A stretch of DNA of 64,000 nt, taken from NCBI RefSeq assembly GCF_004379255.2, contig NC_056046.1, forward strand, positions 2,976,001-3,040,000, read 5' to 3'. Positions 24,980 to 36,418 of this stretch are shown here, one piece after another. The translations under genes were made by a program, and so were the position numbers. The notes below the pieces were generated by a model. The model did no database searches and was not told the DNA's origin. It was given only the letters and a program-made list of their open reading frames with translations. The DNA is from Salvia splendens. Lineage: Eukaryota > Streptophyta > Magnoliopsida > Lamiales > Lamiaceae. How positions within the stretch are numbered: the stretch's first letter is position 1; each line of letters starts with the position of its first letter.

Positions 24980-26169
24980 CAGAAAATATATTAGACCCGT
25001 GAAAGTCCCAATTCATAAATCGAAGGGTGATCTCTTCTATTCAACAATATTCAGAATTAAACCTCAAAATATAAGAAGTTGGATAGGTCATTAAATTGAA
25101 TATAGTTTCTAAAGGCCCATTACCTTTTAAGTTAAAAGCCCAATATTTAAATAAATTGGCCCAAATTATGTACTCGGTTTCCTGATATTTCCTACTCCTT
25201 CCTATTTTAATCACGCGGCTACGACAGCCTTTTGAGAGAATTAAATATAGTCGTGCCACAGTATTTAATTTAGTTTCTCAATGCTCTTTTAATTAACCGA
25301 GAATCTAAAATTTATATGCTAATTTAATTAAATTCTGAATACTCGGTTCGGACACATTCGAATATGACATATTCAATTATGGAATCCTAAAGTTGTAAAA
25401 ATTAATTACATTAAACAGAAGTACTTATAAAGTTATGATAAAAATGGCATTAAATTATTGCAATCGAAAATTGATGATATGCTAGTAATAGGAGTAGTAT
25501 TAAGTTTGATCGTGGGACATTTAAGTCAAATCAACATCGACAAATTTAGACATAAAAAGAAACGAAACTATAGAATTCAGTATAATATAAAAAAAAATTT
25601 ATAGGAGTATTGAACTAGCCAATATTTTTGCATGGAAATACATAAATATTACTAGTAATAAGGAATATGAATAAATGCAGGGTGACTTTATTGAGAGCGA
25701 CTAAGAAAGAAAATAAATAGTCAGTGGATATGTAGCCTCGTGATATCGTATAGCCTTACCTCAAATATAATACTCCTATAATATCAAAAAATTGTTAATA
25801 ATTTACTACATGTATAATTTCTCTGACAATTTATCTCACCCAAAGATTAATTAATAATATAGAATTAATGACTCACTAAATATTTAATTCAAAATCTTTT
25901 TACTCAACATTTTGTCATATCGATATTAGTAGTACTCCTACTTGGTAGTCTGAATAAGTTTGGAAGAAAAAAATAAAATAAAATAAAATAAAATAAAATA
26001 AAATAAAATAAAATAAAAATAGAAGTAGCTTACCATATGCACAGACGTACTAGTATATAATTAGGTTAATTTCAGCAGCCACCAACACTCTTTCATTTCC
26101 CCTCATTTAAAATAGTAATTTGCTCTCATTCTTGACTGTGTTTGAGAAAGAGGGAGAAGAGTAGTAGCG
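24980..26169. other. Intergenic DNA upstream of the PLATZ gene
   Basis: No gene seen. GGCCCA words at about 25114, 25139 and 25159 may be promoter-type site II motifs, but there is no gene next to them. The PLATZ promoter occupies the last few hundred bases and includes a TTGAC W-box core at about 26132. Confidence 0.45.
25969..26020. repeat. (AAAAT)n microsatellite upstream of the PLATZ gene
   Basis: Nine or so tandem AAAAT units, about 150-200 bp before the PLATZ start codon. Confidence 0.9.
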
Positions 26170-29067
26170 ATGAAGCCTGCATGGCTTGAAGGTTTAATGG
26201 CGGAATCATTCTTCGCTGCTTGTGGGGTCCACCAGAATTGCAGGAAAAACGAAAAGAACATTTTCTGCTTGAATTGTTGCCAGAGTTTTTGCCCTCACTG
26301 CCTTCTCTCTCATCACCCCTCCCACCCTCTCCTTCAGGTATTAATTAATTTCCTCTCCTTCTCTCTCTCTCTCTCTACATATACATATATACACACTACA
26401 ATTATACTCAACAACAAATATATATATGTGTGTTTGCATAATTTCTCATTTTGTTTTTGAAACAAAAATTTCTCAAATTAATCTATCTGGCTCTCCTAAT
26501 TTTCAATTGGTCTAAAGTTAACTCAACAAAATGAATTCCGGAAAATATTGATAAGTTTCGAAATTAAATATTTTAAAAAAAACTCAATTACTTTAAATTG
26601 AGAAATTTTCAATTTTGCAAGATCATTTTGTAGTGCAATTATTGGAAATTGAAAAACCCAGCATAATTGAGCTGAATATATGCACTACAACTATACATAC
26701 ATGTGTGTGTGTGTTAATTAGCATACACATCAATCATCAGCTCAACATCATGAATTCCGGAAAATATTGATTAATTTCAAAAATTAAATTGAGAATTTTT
26801 CGATTGGGAATATTGATAAACTTTCAAAAATTAAAGTACAATTGATTAATTGGGCTGAATAAATTCAATACTTCACTTTCATGCACATATACATATTCAA
26901 TTCAGACAATTCGAGAACATTAGGTAGTAACAAATGATAATATTAGGTCAATAAATCGTGACAAGAACGTAAGGTTGAAATAGAAGATAAAGATGAACAA
27001 ATTAGGAATAGAATGTGTGATAAAATTGAATGTACTATTCTATAATATGCTTTAGATAAGTTTGGAACAAACATTTGTCGTAACAATGAATAGAATTAAG
27101 AGTACGGTAATTAGGTTAGTGAGTACTGTTTTGTTATTACATGTGTTAATTAGGGTTGTCATAAATGAGTTGTGAGAAGATTACTATTGGACATGTTGGC
27201 AACGACTTTAAACACTTGTTTTTATAGCCATATTTAGAAGGGTTGTATACTATCCAATTTCTTCACCTGTTGCTTTCATTCAAAACCACAGTTTGACCCC
27301 TTTATCTATTTTGTCCACACTTCCCCATATTATTTTTTATTTTTCCAAGAATGTTAGATGTCAACATTTTATGTTTATTTGACTCTTGTTTATAGTTAGG
27401 TAATAATAGTGCTACACTAGTGAACTTTGATCTAAATCTGGTTAAATACGACAAATTTTAAAGTTTGTTGGACAATTATTGAACTTTCAGCTTAATTTGG
27501 TTACATTTAAGTTAATCACGTTTAATTTTGGTTGAAAATAACGATATTTTGATAAGTAACGATTTGGCCATCTCAGACTTCCAAGTAGAAGCATAAATTA
27601 TCCCAAATTTAGTAATTTACTCTATATAATCCATTATGGGAATGTTTATTTGTCCTAACTACTCATTACTAGAGTTCATGTCTATTCTTGTCATTTATTC
27701 AATTGCTTTTTCTTAGAAAGCTCGGCCAATCCGTCTCTATAATGCTATCTCACAAGTATCACTAATTTATCCTAGACAAACCCAATTTTGACCTACTGGC
27801 TACCTCATATAGTCATATGTTATCTTGTTTAACGAATCGAACACTTCCTGATAATGATATAATTGCAATGATGAGTATAGGTAAGGAGATATGTTTACCA
27901 AGATGTGATCAGATTGGACGACCTCGAAAAGCTCATCGACTGTTCATACATTCAGGTATTCAAATTATTGTTATCACAAAACCATACCCACTTTCTTTTA
28001 TTTCAAATTCTTTTGGTGGAAACGTGGGTACCATGTTATTTCCCAGTAGAGCCATAATTCTATGCTTGTTGTGACAATCTTTGTTTTTTGAATTACGATT
28101 CTTGAATTACATAATGCTATTATATGAGAGATAGAATTGTAATCACATTGACAAAGTGTTTTCATTTGCATGAATACTAATTAAAGTATGATTATGTCTA
28201 ATTAAGGTTAAAAAGTTCTTAGGTTTGAATCCATCTTATAAAATTCATTCACTTATAAATAGTTTTACAAGTTCAATGCTATTGCCACATTTTTGGCTTC
28301 ATTAAATGAAATGTCATGACATTTTGTGACTGATGCATTGCCATAGTTTTGGTTTCATTAAATGAAATGAGGTGTAATGTGATGGTCTTATTTAAATATT
28401 AGTAATATACATATAGAGGTGGTCTATTTTATTGTATACTCTACAATTTTGTTTTGTGCGATAATAGAAAAGAAAATAAAGTAGAGACTATAGAGTATTC
28501 ATTATAAAAATAAATCATTTTCGATGGATGAAACTAAAAAAGAGTGGATCATAAAAAAATTTCTTATTTTTTGGTAACAAATTGTTGCAGCCCTACACGA
28601 TAAACAGTGCCAAAGTGATATTCTTGAATCAAAGGCCGCAATCGAGATCTTGCAATGGCTCTGCAAATTCTTGTTACACATGTTACAGAATTCTTCAGGA
28701 CCCATTCCACTTCTGTTCCCTCTCTTGCAAGGTCAAATTACTTTACTTAATTCTACTACTTTTATTTGAGATAGGATTGATCTCGTATCTCGTATTTTAT
28801 TTAACCAGTAAATATTAATGAATACAGGTCAACTACATGGTTTACCAAGGCGAGAATCTTTCACAAATCTTGTACAAATTCGACCACTCAGATTTTTCCA
28901 TCTCTCAATTCGAAGACCTGAGGGTTGACATGGCAGACGAGGGCGGCCACGTCACCCCGAGCTCCATTTTGGAGGGATATGGAGGATCCAAGAAAAAGAG
29001 GGGACTTCTAATGCTATCTTTTGGCAATAGAAGAAAAGGAGCGCCACAGAGGTCTCCACTTTCTTGA
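26170..29067 (+). CDS. PLATZ zinc-finger transcription factor
   Basis: Plant-specific A/T-rich-sequence-binding protein, nuclear by family knowledge. Four exons join in frame: 26170-26337, 27881-27955, 28591-28731 and 28828-29067, giving 207 residues. The N-terminal zinc-binding cluster has the spacing C-x2-H-x3-C...C-x2-C-x5-C-x2-C...H-x3-H (CGVHQNC, FCLNCCQSFCPHC, HHPSHP) in residues 18-52. The family block VRRYVYQDVIRLDDLEKLIDCSYIQPYTINSAKVIFLNQRPQSR crosses exons 2-3. The second cysteine set CYTCYRILQDPFHFCSLSCKV follows. The tail is basic (GSKKKRGLL) and ends APQRSPLS. PLATZ proteins bind A/T-rich DNA and repress transcription or act with RNA polymerase III factors. The start is the first ATG, with MKPAWLEGLM as expected. 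Intron 1 is long (1543 bp) and carries a duplicated GAATTCCGGAAAATATTGAT (near 26530 and 26752). Confidence 0.95.
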
Positions 29068-29807
29068 TAAAACTTATTGATAATAATGATAGAGAATATA
29101 GTTTTTTATTAATTGTGATGAATCGTAAATAAAGCGGAGTGATTCCATGTTAAATGCAATGGGTTGTATTAATGCTTAATATTGTAAAAATATTAAATTA
29201 ATTGTGGATATTAGCTTCAGTATCAGCCAGGATGGTAGTTGTTAGCTTAATTTTGTTGGAAATGGCCACATTTAAGCTTTTTCTTATCACCGATTTTTCA
29301 CCGGTTGCTGGAGCTTAATATATACTATTAAGAAAAATGGAGATGTTGTGATATTAACTGACCTATTTCTGTTCATTTTATTGTATGTTTGATTGGACAA
29401 ATTACTTACTAGTAGTAATAAATATTGGTGGTAGAAACTGAGTGTGACACGCTCGAAACACAATGTAGTTTTACAATAGATAATTCTAGATCTATAAATT
29501 TATTATACTTGCACTAATAAAGAGTAATTTCATAGGAAAGTGAAATACTTTCCCCTACAAATATGTTCGAGATTTGAGTATCCATGTGAAATTTCATAAG
29601 TAATGTTGTAGGAGTAGCTAGTAATATTGTTATTTTTCTCATAGTTATGGAATAAATAGCAATACTAGCAAAATCACGACAAAATATAAATTGTATTGAA
29701 TCTACTATATCATCGGCAATGTATTCGGCAAAACTAATAATTTTATTGGAATATTAGATGCTTTTGGCTTAGGGTAGAAAAACATATACTACTACTACGA
29801 ATAATAA
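29068..29807. other. 3' flank of the PLATZ gene and intergenic DNA
   Basis: Contains the PLATZ 3' UTR. No further gene or terminal-repeat element seen. Confidence 0.5.
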
Positions 29808-30841
29808 GGGCATCTCCAACGATACGGCAAAACGCAATTTTACAGTGAAAAAACTCCTCCAATCATACTCCAAAACGCATCCCAAATCGTCCTTTTTTTG
29901 CGTTTTTGAACATTATTACTCCATCTTTGCAGTAGCACTGTAGCACGACGCAAAACTCATCTGAAATTGCATTTGAGTCCTTCCTATTTGATGATATTCG
30001 AAGAAGACAGAGAGATAAGAGATGCGCAGAAACGGAAATATGGAGAAGAAGAATTGGACGAAGAAACGACTTACCTAATTATAGAGAGTTGTAGATGGTT
30101 TAAGAACTTGTGAAGAAAATTTGGAGATGCGGCCACTGAAAATGAAAATACAGAGAAGGGGAAGATTGAAGAAGAAGAAGAAAATTTGGAGATGCAACCA
30201 CTAAACGAAAATACGTAGAAGGGGGAGATAGAAGAAGATAGCGGCGATGGAAGAGAGAAAATTAGGTTTAGTAGTTAGAATGTAGTTTATGGCATGGGCT
30301 AATTAAACATATGTAGTATTTGTTTTTGAATTTGAGATTGGCTAATTAATTACATATATGAGATGGGCTAATTAATTATCATATGTACAATGTAATGATG
30401 GAGAGTATTTATTTGTTTTAGGATACAGACGGTTTCATTAATATTTAGTTGAAAAAGTCAATTGATAGTATATTTTTTATATTAATTATTAGTATTAATT
30501 ATTTAATTTCTATGATTTGTGAAATTATATTTAATATAAATAATTTTATGGAATGCATAATATATTTAATATATATAAATATAATATATTATCATAAATA
30601 ATTGTATTCAAATTATTTAATTATATTTGGAAAATTATTGACAAAGTGTTGTGGGGTTAATGTGTAATTTAAATAAATATGTAGTTAAGATTGAAAAAGT
30701 AAAAAAAGTAGGTGAATATGGAATATTCTTTTAGATTTTGAGTTTGGTGTAAATGGTTGGAGTAGAATTACTATTTAATATGACAGAACTGAAAAAATAG
30801 AAAAATGAGTTTGAGATTGATGTAAATGGTTGGAGATGACC
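29808..30841. mobile_element. Non-autonomous PIF/Harbinger (Tourist-like) element
   Basis: The element starts GGGCATCTCCAACGAT and ends ATGGTTGGAGATGACC. Read inward the two ends are GGGCATCTCCAACGAT and GGTCATCTCCAACCAT (three mismatches in 16). Both sides carry TAA (29805-29807 and 30842-30844), the Harbinger-type target duplication. The 1034-bp body has no transposase. It contains a roughly 60-bp tandem pair (about 30114-30230) built on AAATTTGGAGATGC, and a second copy of the TGTAAATGGTTGGAG end 70 bp inside the right border, suggesting a repaired or duplicated terminus. Confidence 0.8.
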
Positions 30842-31033
30842 TAATACTAACTTTTTGCATTGCAGATAAAATACTTTATTTGTCCTATTATTGTATACAT
30901 TCACACAAGTGAAATTGGAAAAGAAAATGTAAGACAACTCAAAAAATAATGAAATTAATTGTTTTGCAATATTCTTCAGATATTAAAGGAAGATAGCATG
31001 TGCTATATGCTGATAGAAATATCACCATAACAC

Positions 31034-31128
31034 GTTATTCTTGATTAGAACAACAAAAGAAAGATCTACACAGGCCACATGTTATTCTTGATTAGAACAA
31101 CAAAAGAAAAGATCTACACAGGCCACAG
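31034..31128 (+). repeat. Tandem duplication of a 47-bp unit
   Basis: The unit GTTATTCTTGATTAGAACAA continuing to CAGGCCACA occurs twice back to back, differing by one inserted A. The very small difference implies a recent duplication. Confidence 0.9.
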
Positions 31129-31164
31129 CATTATACACGTACAGTTACATATATATACTGTGTG

Positions 31165-31315
31165 TCTGTGTGTGTGAGAGAGAGAGAGAGAGAGACTGAG
31201 GAGTTCACATGGTGGCGGAGGGGTGGGCCCGACCTCTATAAATTAGAATTAGGCTTGCCGTGTCTGAAGAGCCATAACGGATTAACGGGGAAGTGCCACG
31301 TGGCGACTATTCAAT
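31165..31315 (+). promoter_or_regulatory. Orphan promoter-like patch: GA tract, TATA-like box and perfect G-box
   Basis: A (GA)n tract at 31174-31194, a CTCTATAAATT TATA-like box at about 31234 and the perfect palindrome GCCACGTGGC at 31295-31304 fall within 150 bp. No gene follows on either strand. It may belong to a lost or non-coding transcription unit. Confidence 0.3.
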
Positions 31316-31764
31316 GGCCAACCATATCAACCTGCATTTTATTTCTCCGCATACGACATTAAGAGATAACTATGGGTTATATTATAGGAGTAGTGTATAT
31401 TTACTATTTTTAGAACATAAGTGTAGCTCGTTATTTGAGTTTTAATATAAACAATGCAGGCTGTCTGGATATATAGCACTATCGTTTTCCTACATGGAGC
31501 ATCTATTATTCATAAATGTGAGCCTACCAACCTTTCGAATCGGGAGAAGGTTGTATTCACTATTTTATTTATTTTCCTTCTTTATTTTCAAAATTTTCTT
31601 TTAAATTTATTTTATTTACTTTATTATCCATCCATTTAGTACAATAAACATCTAAATTTCTTAAACTCTATTCAAAAAAAAAAAAGAAATGGAGTATTAA
31701 TTTAATAAGACATTAATTAATTGAGTTTCAGAGAAACTAAAAGAGAATTCATGTCATAAATATA

Positions 31765-31799
31765 CAAATAAAATAAAATAAAATAAAATAAAATAAAAT
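31765..31799. repeat. (AAAAT)n microsatellite
   Basis: Six to seven tandem AAAAT units, the same motif as the microsatellite upstream of the PLATZ gene. Confidence 0.85.
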
Positions 31800-33009
31800 C
31801 TAATTGATTGCTAGTCTTGGCAGAGGGTACTGAATTTTACGCAGGAGAGCCTGAAAAGTAAAAAAGAGTGGTGGCTCTCCGATATCCAACGGACTCCATA
31901 TTCATCTCTGTTTTGTTCTTTCATGAATCAAAGAGCTCAATTTGTTGTAATTTAGTGGAGTAGTAAAACTGGGTAAATGCAATTTATGAATATCAGAGTA
32001 TTTGGAAAGCTAGAAATAATCACGTTATTTTCAAAGGAATCAAATCTAAGGATACAATGTAGTGGAAGGGCTGAAGGAGTCAAAATTTTCAACTAATTCC
32101 AGTAAGCCTTCTTTTTAAAGTTTGACCACAAGTGTATTCGACCCGATTTGGGGATTTAGGCCGAAAGTCTCTCAACGGATGATAGATTTTGAACCCGTAG
32201 CCTCAAAGTTATCATAGCTCTCTGCACTGCAACCCATTGGTAGTAAGCTTCTCTTTTTTATCTGTGCATCTTATTCTCCACTCACAATAATCTAATCCCG
32301 TTTTTTTATAGTGCATCTCACATTTTTTAGTACTAATTAAAACTAGTATTATGAGTCATGATAGTAAGAATTAACCTATTTAACTGATAAAGCAAATGTA
32401 GAAATGTGGTGCAACAAAAGGGTGCGGGCACCCTGCAGGAGGTTGTATCAAAGTTATGGGAGATTGCAGAAGCACTCCTAGGAATCTGATTATAAAATAG
32501 TACTCCTTCCAAAGCAGCATAAATTCGAAAAAGTCTTAAAGAAGAATACCAATAATGTTTTGACGTGATTAAGGTTCTTGTTCTCTAGCACCAAAGAATA
32601 ATACTCACCAGCAACATGGTCCACTCTCTGAAATCTGTTTTTCGACATATATAAAGCAATGATGATTGATAGCCATGAAGCCTCGTGATTTTCAAATTGG
32701 GAGCAGTTTAGATACCTTGTTACAAGAATTACTACTAGATAATTGCTATATCTCAACTAAGTTAAGTAATATTCATTTTTGGAATGTCCCAATTAAGTTG
32801 AGTCATTTTCTTATTTGGCAAAAAACATAATATCTCATCACTCATAGGAGTATTTTATTCCATCATATACTTTACTCTCTCTTTATCTTTCCTACTACTT
32901 TATTCCCCTCTCCTATTTTTCAACATAATTTCTTAATCTCCGACCTAAAAGTTTTGACTAAACTTAGTTGGTACGGATGTAGCAAGTACTTCTATTGTTT
33001 AACATAGCA

Positions 33010-33227
33010 CTCTCTCCGTCGAACCATAAATAATCTTATAGACAACACATATTTTAACACAAAATTTGTAAAATATGAAAGAGAAAGATATAAAGTTGAT
33101 AAAGCGGGAGACAAAGATTAAAATATAGGTTTTTAATTAAGAATTACTTTTGATTTTTAGCATAAGACTAATTTTGATTGATATAGGGAAATGAAAATAT
33201 GAGATAATTTTTAATAGATGGAGGGAG
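33010..33227. mobile_element. Stowaway-like MITE
   Basis: The ends CTCTCTCCGTCG and GATGGAGGGAG are the inverted CTCCCTCCGTC-type termini of Stowaway elements. The target TA is degraded on both sides. No coding capacity. Confidence 0.6.
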
Positions 33228-34441
33228 CAATAAACCCTTAATTCTAATTTTTCACATTTCTCATATAACAATAAGTACATACTAAGTTCTCTAATACACA
33301 TTTTATCCGGAATCAATATTCATATTTTTTTCATGCGGTAAATTTTATTATCAGCTAATAATACTAGCATCACTGTTTCTCTCTAATATCTCTTACTTTA
33401 CGATTTTTTTACATCAAAATACGTTTCATCCACGATGAAACTAGAACTTTTGCAAAAAAGACCACGATAAAACAAGAACCCCGGTAATGTAATTATTGAA
33501 ATAAAGCACGGTCAGAATAATGAAGGAGAAGACCACACAGCTCATATAATTGCAAGGGACAACTATACTCTAAGGAATCAACCAACATTGAAATAGTAGT
33601 TAGAGATGTTGGGATTAGAAAGAGAAAAAAGCACAAAATACAGCTCTATAATGGGTGAGAAGGAACTGACCATTTTTCTGAGAGACAACTTGGTATACAC
33701 ATGATATGTTTCGTCCCTGTCATAGAAAATGGTAAAGAGTTCAAAATCGAAATGAAAAGAGCAAGATGGAAAAGGGTAAATCTAGCAATAGAAGCCAGTC
33801 AATTGGTCAAAGTAATTGAGGATGATTCTATAATTGGATGTGGTGCAGACTAGGACCAAAATTGCACAATTATTGGTCCAACTTTCATCCATAGGCATTA
33901 TTCTCGGAAATAAATCAATAATTCAATTATGTCGTATACATATACCTTGTCAAAATATATACTATACACACGCTATACTTTGTTAGTGGGGGTAATACAT
34001 AGTTGTGTACAAAAACTATGTGCGAGCGACGTGTGATAAAACCCCCCCTATATTAACACTCTCATTTTGAACTCTTTTGTCTTCTACTTGATTTGGGCCA
34101 CTTAAGCTTTACACCATTAAAACTCCCTAAGCTAATGTTATCATGCAAGAAAATCAAATAATGAAAAATCAGAAACCTTCATTCTTTTTAGATATAAATT
34201 CTACTCCTATATGATGCATGTGCAACTATGTTAAGAGTCTAGATTCTCATAAATAAGATTTATATTGAATACATGCACATATTGCACAAGGGTAGTGATA
34301 AAAAAAACTAAATTCTAGTAATGCATTACTAATGATCAAATCTCAACTATTACGGAGTATCAAAAATGGATGATGTTGAAAACACGGATGTCTAAATACC
34401 AATACATTCATTTTAATATCGTTTAGTTCACATGAGGGGTA
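33228..34441. other. AT-rich intergenic DNA, no gene seen
   Basis: No supported exon, RNA gene or terminal-repeat pair. Open frames are short. Confidence 0.5.
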
Positions 34442-34444
34442 TAA

Positions 34445-34807
34445 GAGCATTAGCAGTGGTGCGGATGTCCCAGCGGACATCCCAAAAACACCTCCTCCCA
34501 CGTCATACGGACATTCCACAGCAGATGCCACGTCATACGGATATCCCACTGTACAGTGAAGGACATCCCCAAAGACATCCCAACGGACTTCCCACAATAA
34601 AAAAAATTAATGCAATAATCGGGACGTCCGTGGGAGTCTACACAATGGCGGACGTCCGCACGGACGTCGCGACGGATATCCGCGGAACTCCGGTGGCGGC
34701 AGCGGATGTCCGTATCCGTGCCTCCCTTGCACAATGGCGGACGTCCCGCGCAGACTTCCGGCACGCCGGTCGGAATTTCGCCGGGACGGGCGCCATTGCT
34801 GATGCTC
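34445..34807. mobile_element. PIF/Harbinger-type MITE, 363 bp
   Basis: It starts GAGCATTAGCAGTGGTG and ends CGCCATTGCTGATGCTC, which inverts to GAGCATCAGCAATGGCG, flanked by TAA on both sides (34442-34444, 34808-34810). The ends match those of the transposase-bearing elements in this window (GAGCATCCGCAGTGG). The right half is GC-rich and carries four GACGTC palindromes within CGGACGTCCG-like words. The left half has repeated GGACATCCC-type words and is related, in inverted orientation, to the MITE at 55319-55722. Long open frames here are by-products of the repeats. Confidence 0.87.
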
Positions 34808-35222
34808 TAAACTCTTATGAACTAAAACAATCTAAAAATGACATCCATGTTATGAACTAAATCAATCTAAAAATGTCTTAAATAGTTTCAGTTATTTGGT
34901 TATGCACTAGGATTTGATTATTATTTTTTTAACACTATCCTATTACATAGGAGTAATATACTATGTGTGTGCGAATACAAGCAACTCTCTCAGTACTTCT
35001 CTGTGTACATGGCTCAAAACCAATTCGGAGTTGGTCCAACTTTACTCTAAAAAAGTGCCATAAAATTAGAATTAAATGGGGTCTCTTGAATTCGTACTCA
35101 TTTCATAGCAACAAGAGAGACAAATTTTCTTAATATTGCAGGCCCAAAACTCTAAGGCAAGCACTAATTCGAAGTTTCAGTATATGAGTTAATGTGTGTG
35201 TAAGAGAGACGAGTGATTAGTA

Positions 35223-35444
35223 CTCCCTCCGTTCCATGTTAATAGAGTCATTTTTCTATTTTGGGAAGTTCCAAGTTAATTGAGTCATTTCTATTTTTAG
35301 CAAAAAGTAATTCTTCTTTTTACTTTATTCTCTCTTCATCTCTCTTACTTTACTCTCTCTTACTTTTTTCACCATCCATTTAACACACTATTCTTAAACT
35401 CCGTGCCGAAAAGAAATGCCTTTATTAACAAGGAACGGAGGGAG
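35223..35444. mobile_element. Stowaway MITE
   Basis: CTCCCTCCGTTCC at the left and GGAACGGAGGGAG at the right are exact inverses, flanked by TA on both sides (35221-35222, 35445-35446). No coding capacity. Confidence 0.88.
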
Positions 35445-35446
35445 TA

Positions 35447-36415
35447 AGTGACTGAGAGATTTGGTATTCGTCGTCTCATCGCATCCATCCCTATCAAGGT
35501 CAGGCTTTTAGCAACTAGCATCTTCTTTCTGTTTTCTAATTTGGCGGCTTGTTGGATTACTGTCTTACCATTAGTGAAGTCACTTTTAACACCTTCTACT
35601 ACATCTACCTATCTACCTCTGCTATTGTCAGGTCAAATCAAAGCCATGCATCTTCTCTCTCCATTTATTTTCCTTCTACTAATTTCCTTCCCAATACTGC
35701 TACCATATATATTATCAGATTTTTCAACATTATTATTCTAAACCATTTATGCCAGTGGAAAATAGCCATTTCCAAATGAAAAGAGGATTGGGACAGGACG
35801 GGAATAGCTGAATGATTTTTCAATCTCTATTTTGACAGATGGCTCTATGTAATTTGTATCTCATGTATGCTTTTCATTTCAGTCTTGCTGACGCAGAGGC
35901 GTAGGTATTGCATTTATAGGTATAAATAGGCCTCTGCCCAACCAACTGAATCATCCTTTTCTTTTCAAAGTGCAATTTATTGAAATGACTAGCGCAATAT
36001 CTTCTATAATTGCCAAGACAAGAAGTGACAGCTAGTGCTGTAAATAAAACTATAAATATAATCAGAGGTTATAAAGTCTCTAAAAATATAATCACCTTTC
36101 AAAAAAATTTGGTCAGTCCAATAAAAATATGAATAATTCTATTTATAGAAAAATTATACCTAACTCATTTACAACTTATATCATTATGGTCTCGGCTCAC
36201 CATTACAACTCATCAAACATTAATAATAATATGAATCTCCCTATCCACAATCACTACTTAACTATCTTTTTTCTTATCTCTTTTAATTACTAATTGTGCA
36301 TTAATTTTTGTGTCATTTTAAATGATTTTTTAAGAGATTGAACCACGAAGAAACTAACCCACACAAATTATCATTTTCTACCAATGCATAATTTAAATTG
36401 GGTTTCAATCATAGC
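35447..36415. other. Intergenic DNA, no gene seen
   Basis: Two overlapping frames of under 100 codons (35448-35779, +) are hydrophobic and low in complexity. I do not recognise them and do not support them as genes. Confidence 0.45.
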
Positions 36416-36418
36416 TAA

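Larger units (their letters stand above)
30845..33009. other. Intergenic DNA with an orphan promoter-like patch, no gene seen
   Basis: Contains the tandem duplication, GA tract, G-box and AAAAT repeat listed separately. Around 32135-32245 a stretch reads like a tRNA-related SINE remnant on the minus strand, not strong enough to annotate. Around 32750-33000 a decayed Stowaway-like sequence is possible. Confidence 0.4.

Noticed and set aside
32135..32245. Possible tRNA-derived SINE (GGCTACGGGTTCAAAATC-like B-box on the minus strand)
   Set aside because: No convincing A-box, tail or target duplication could be read.
34432..34860. 142-codon open frame on + and 104-codon frame on -
   Set aside because: They lie inside the MITE at 34445-34807, and their protein-like look comes from GC-rich CGGACGT repeats read in several frames.
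35448..35779. Hydrophobic frames just right of a Stowaway MITE
   Set aside because: Low complexity, no promoter or homologue recognised, and begin inside the MITE border.
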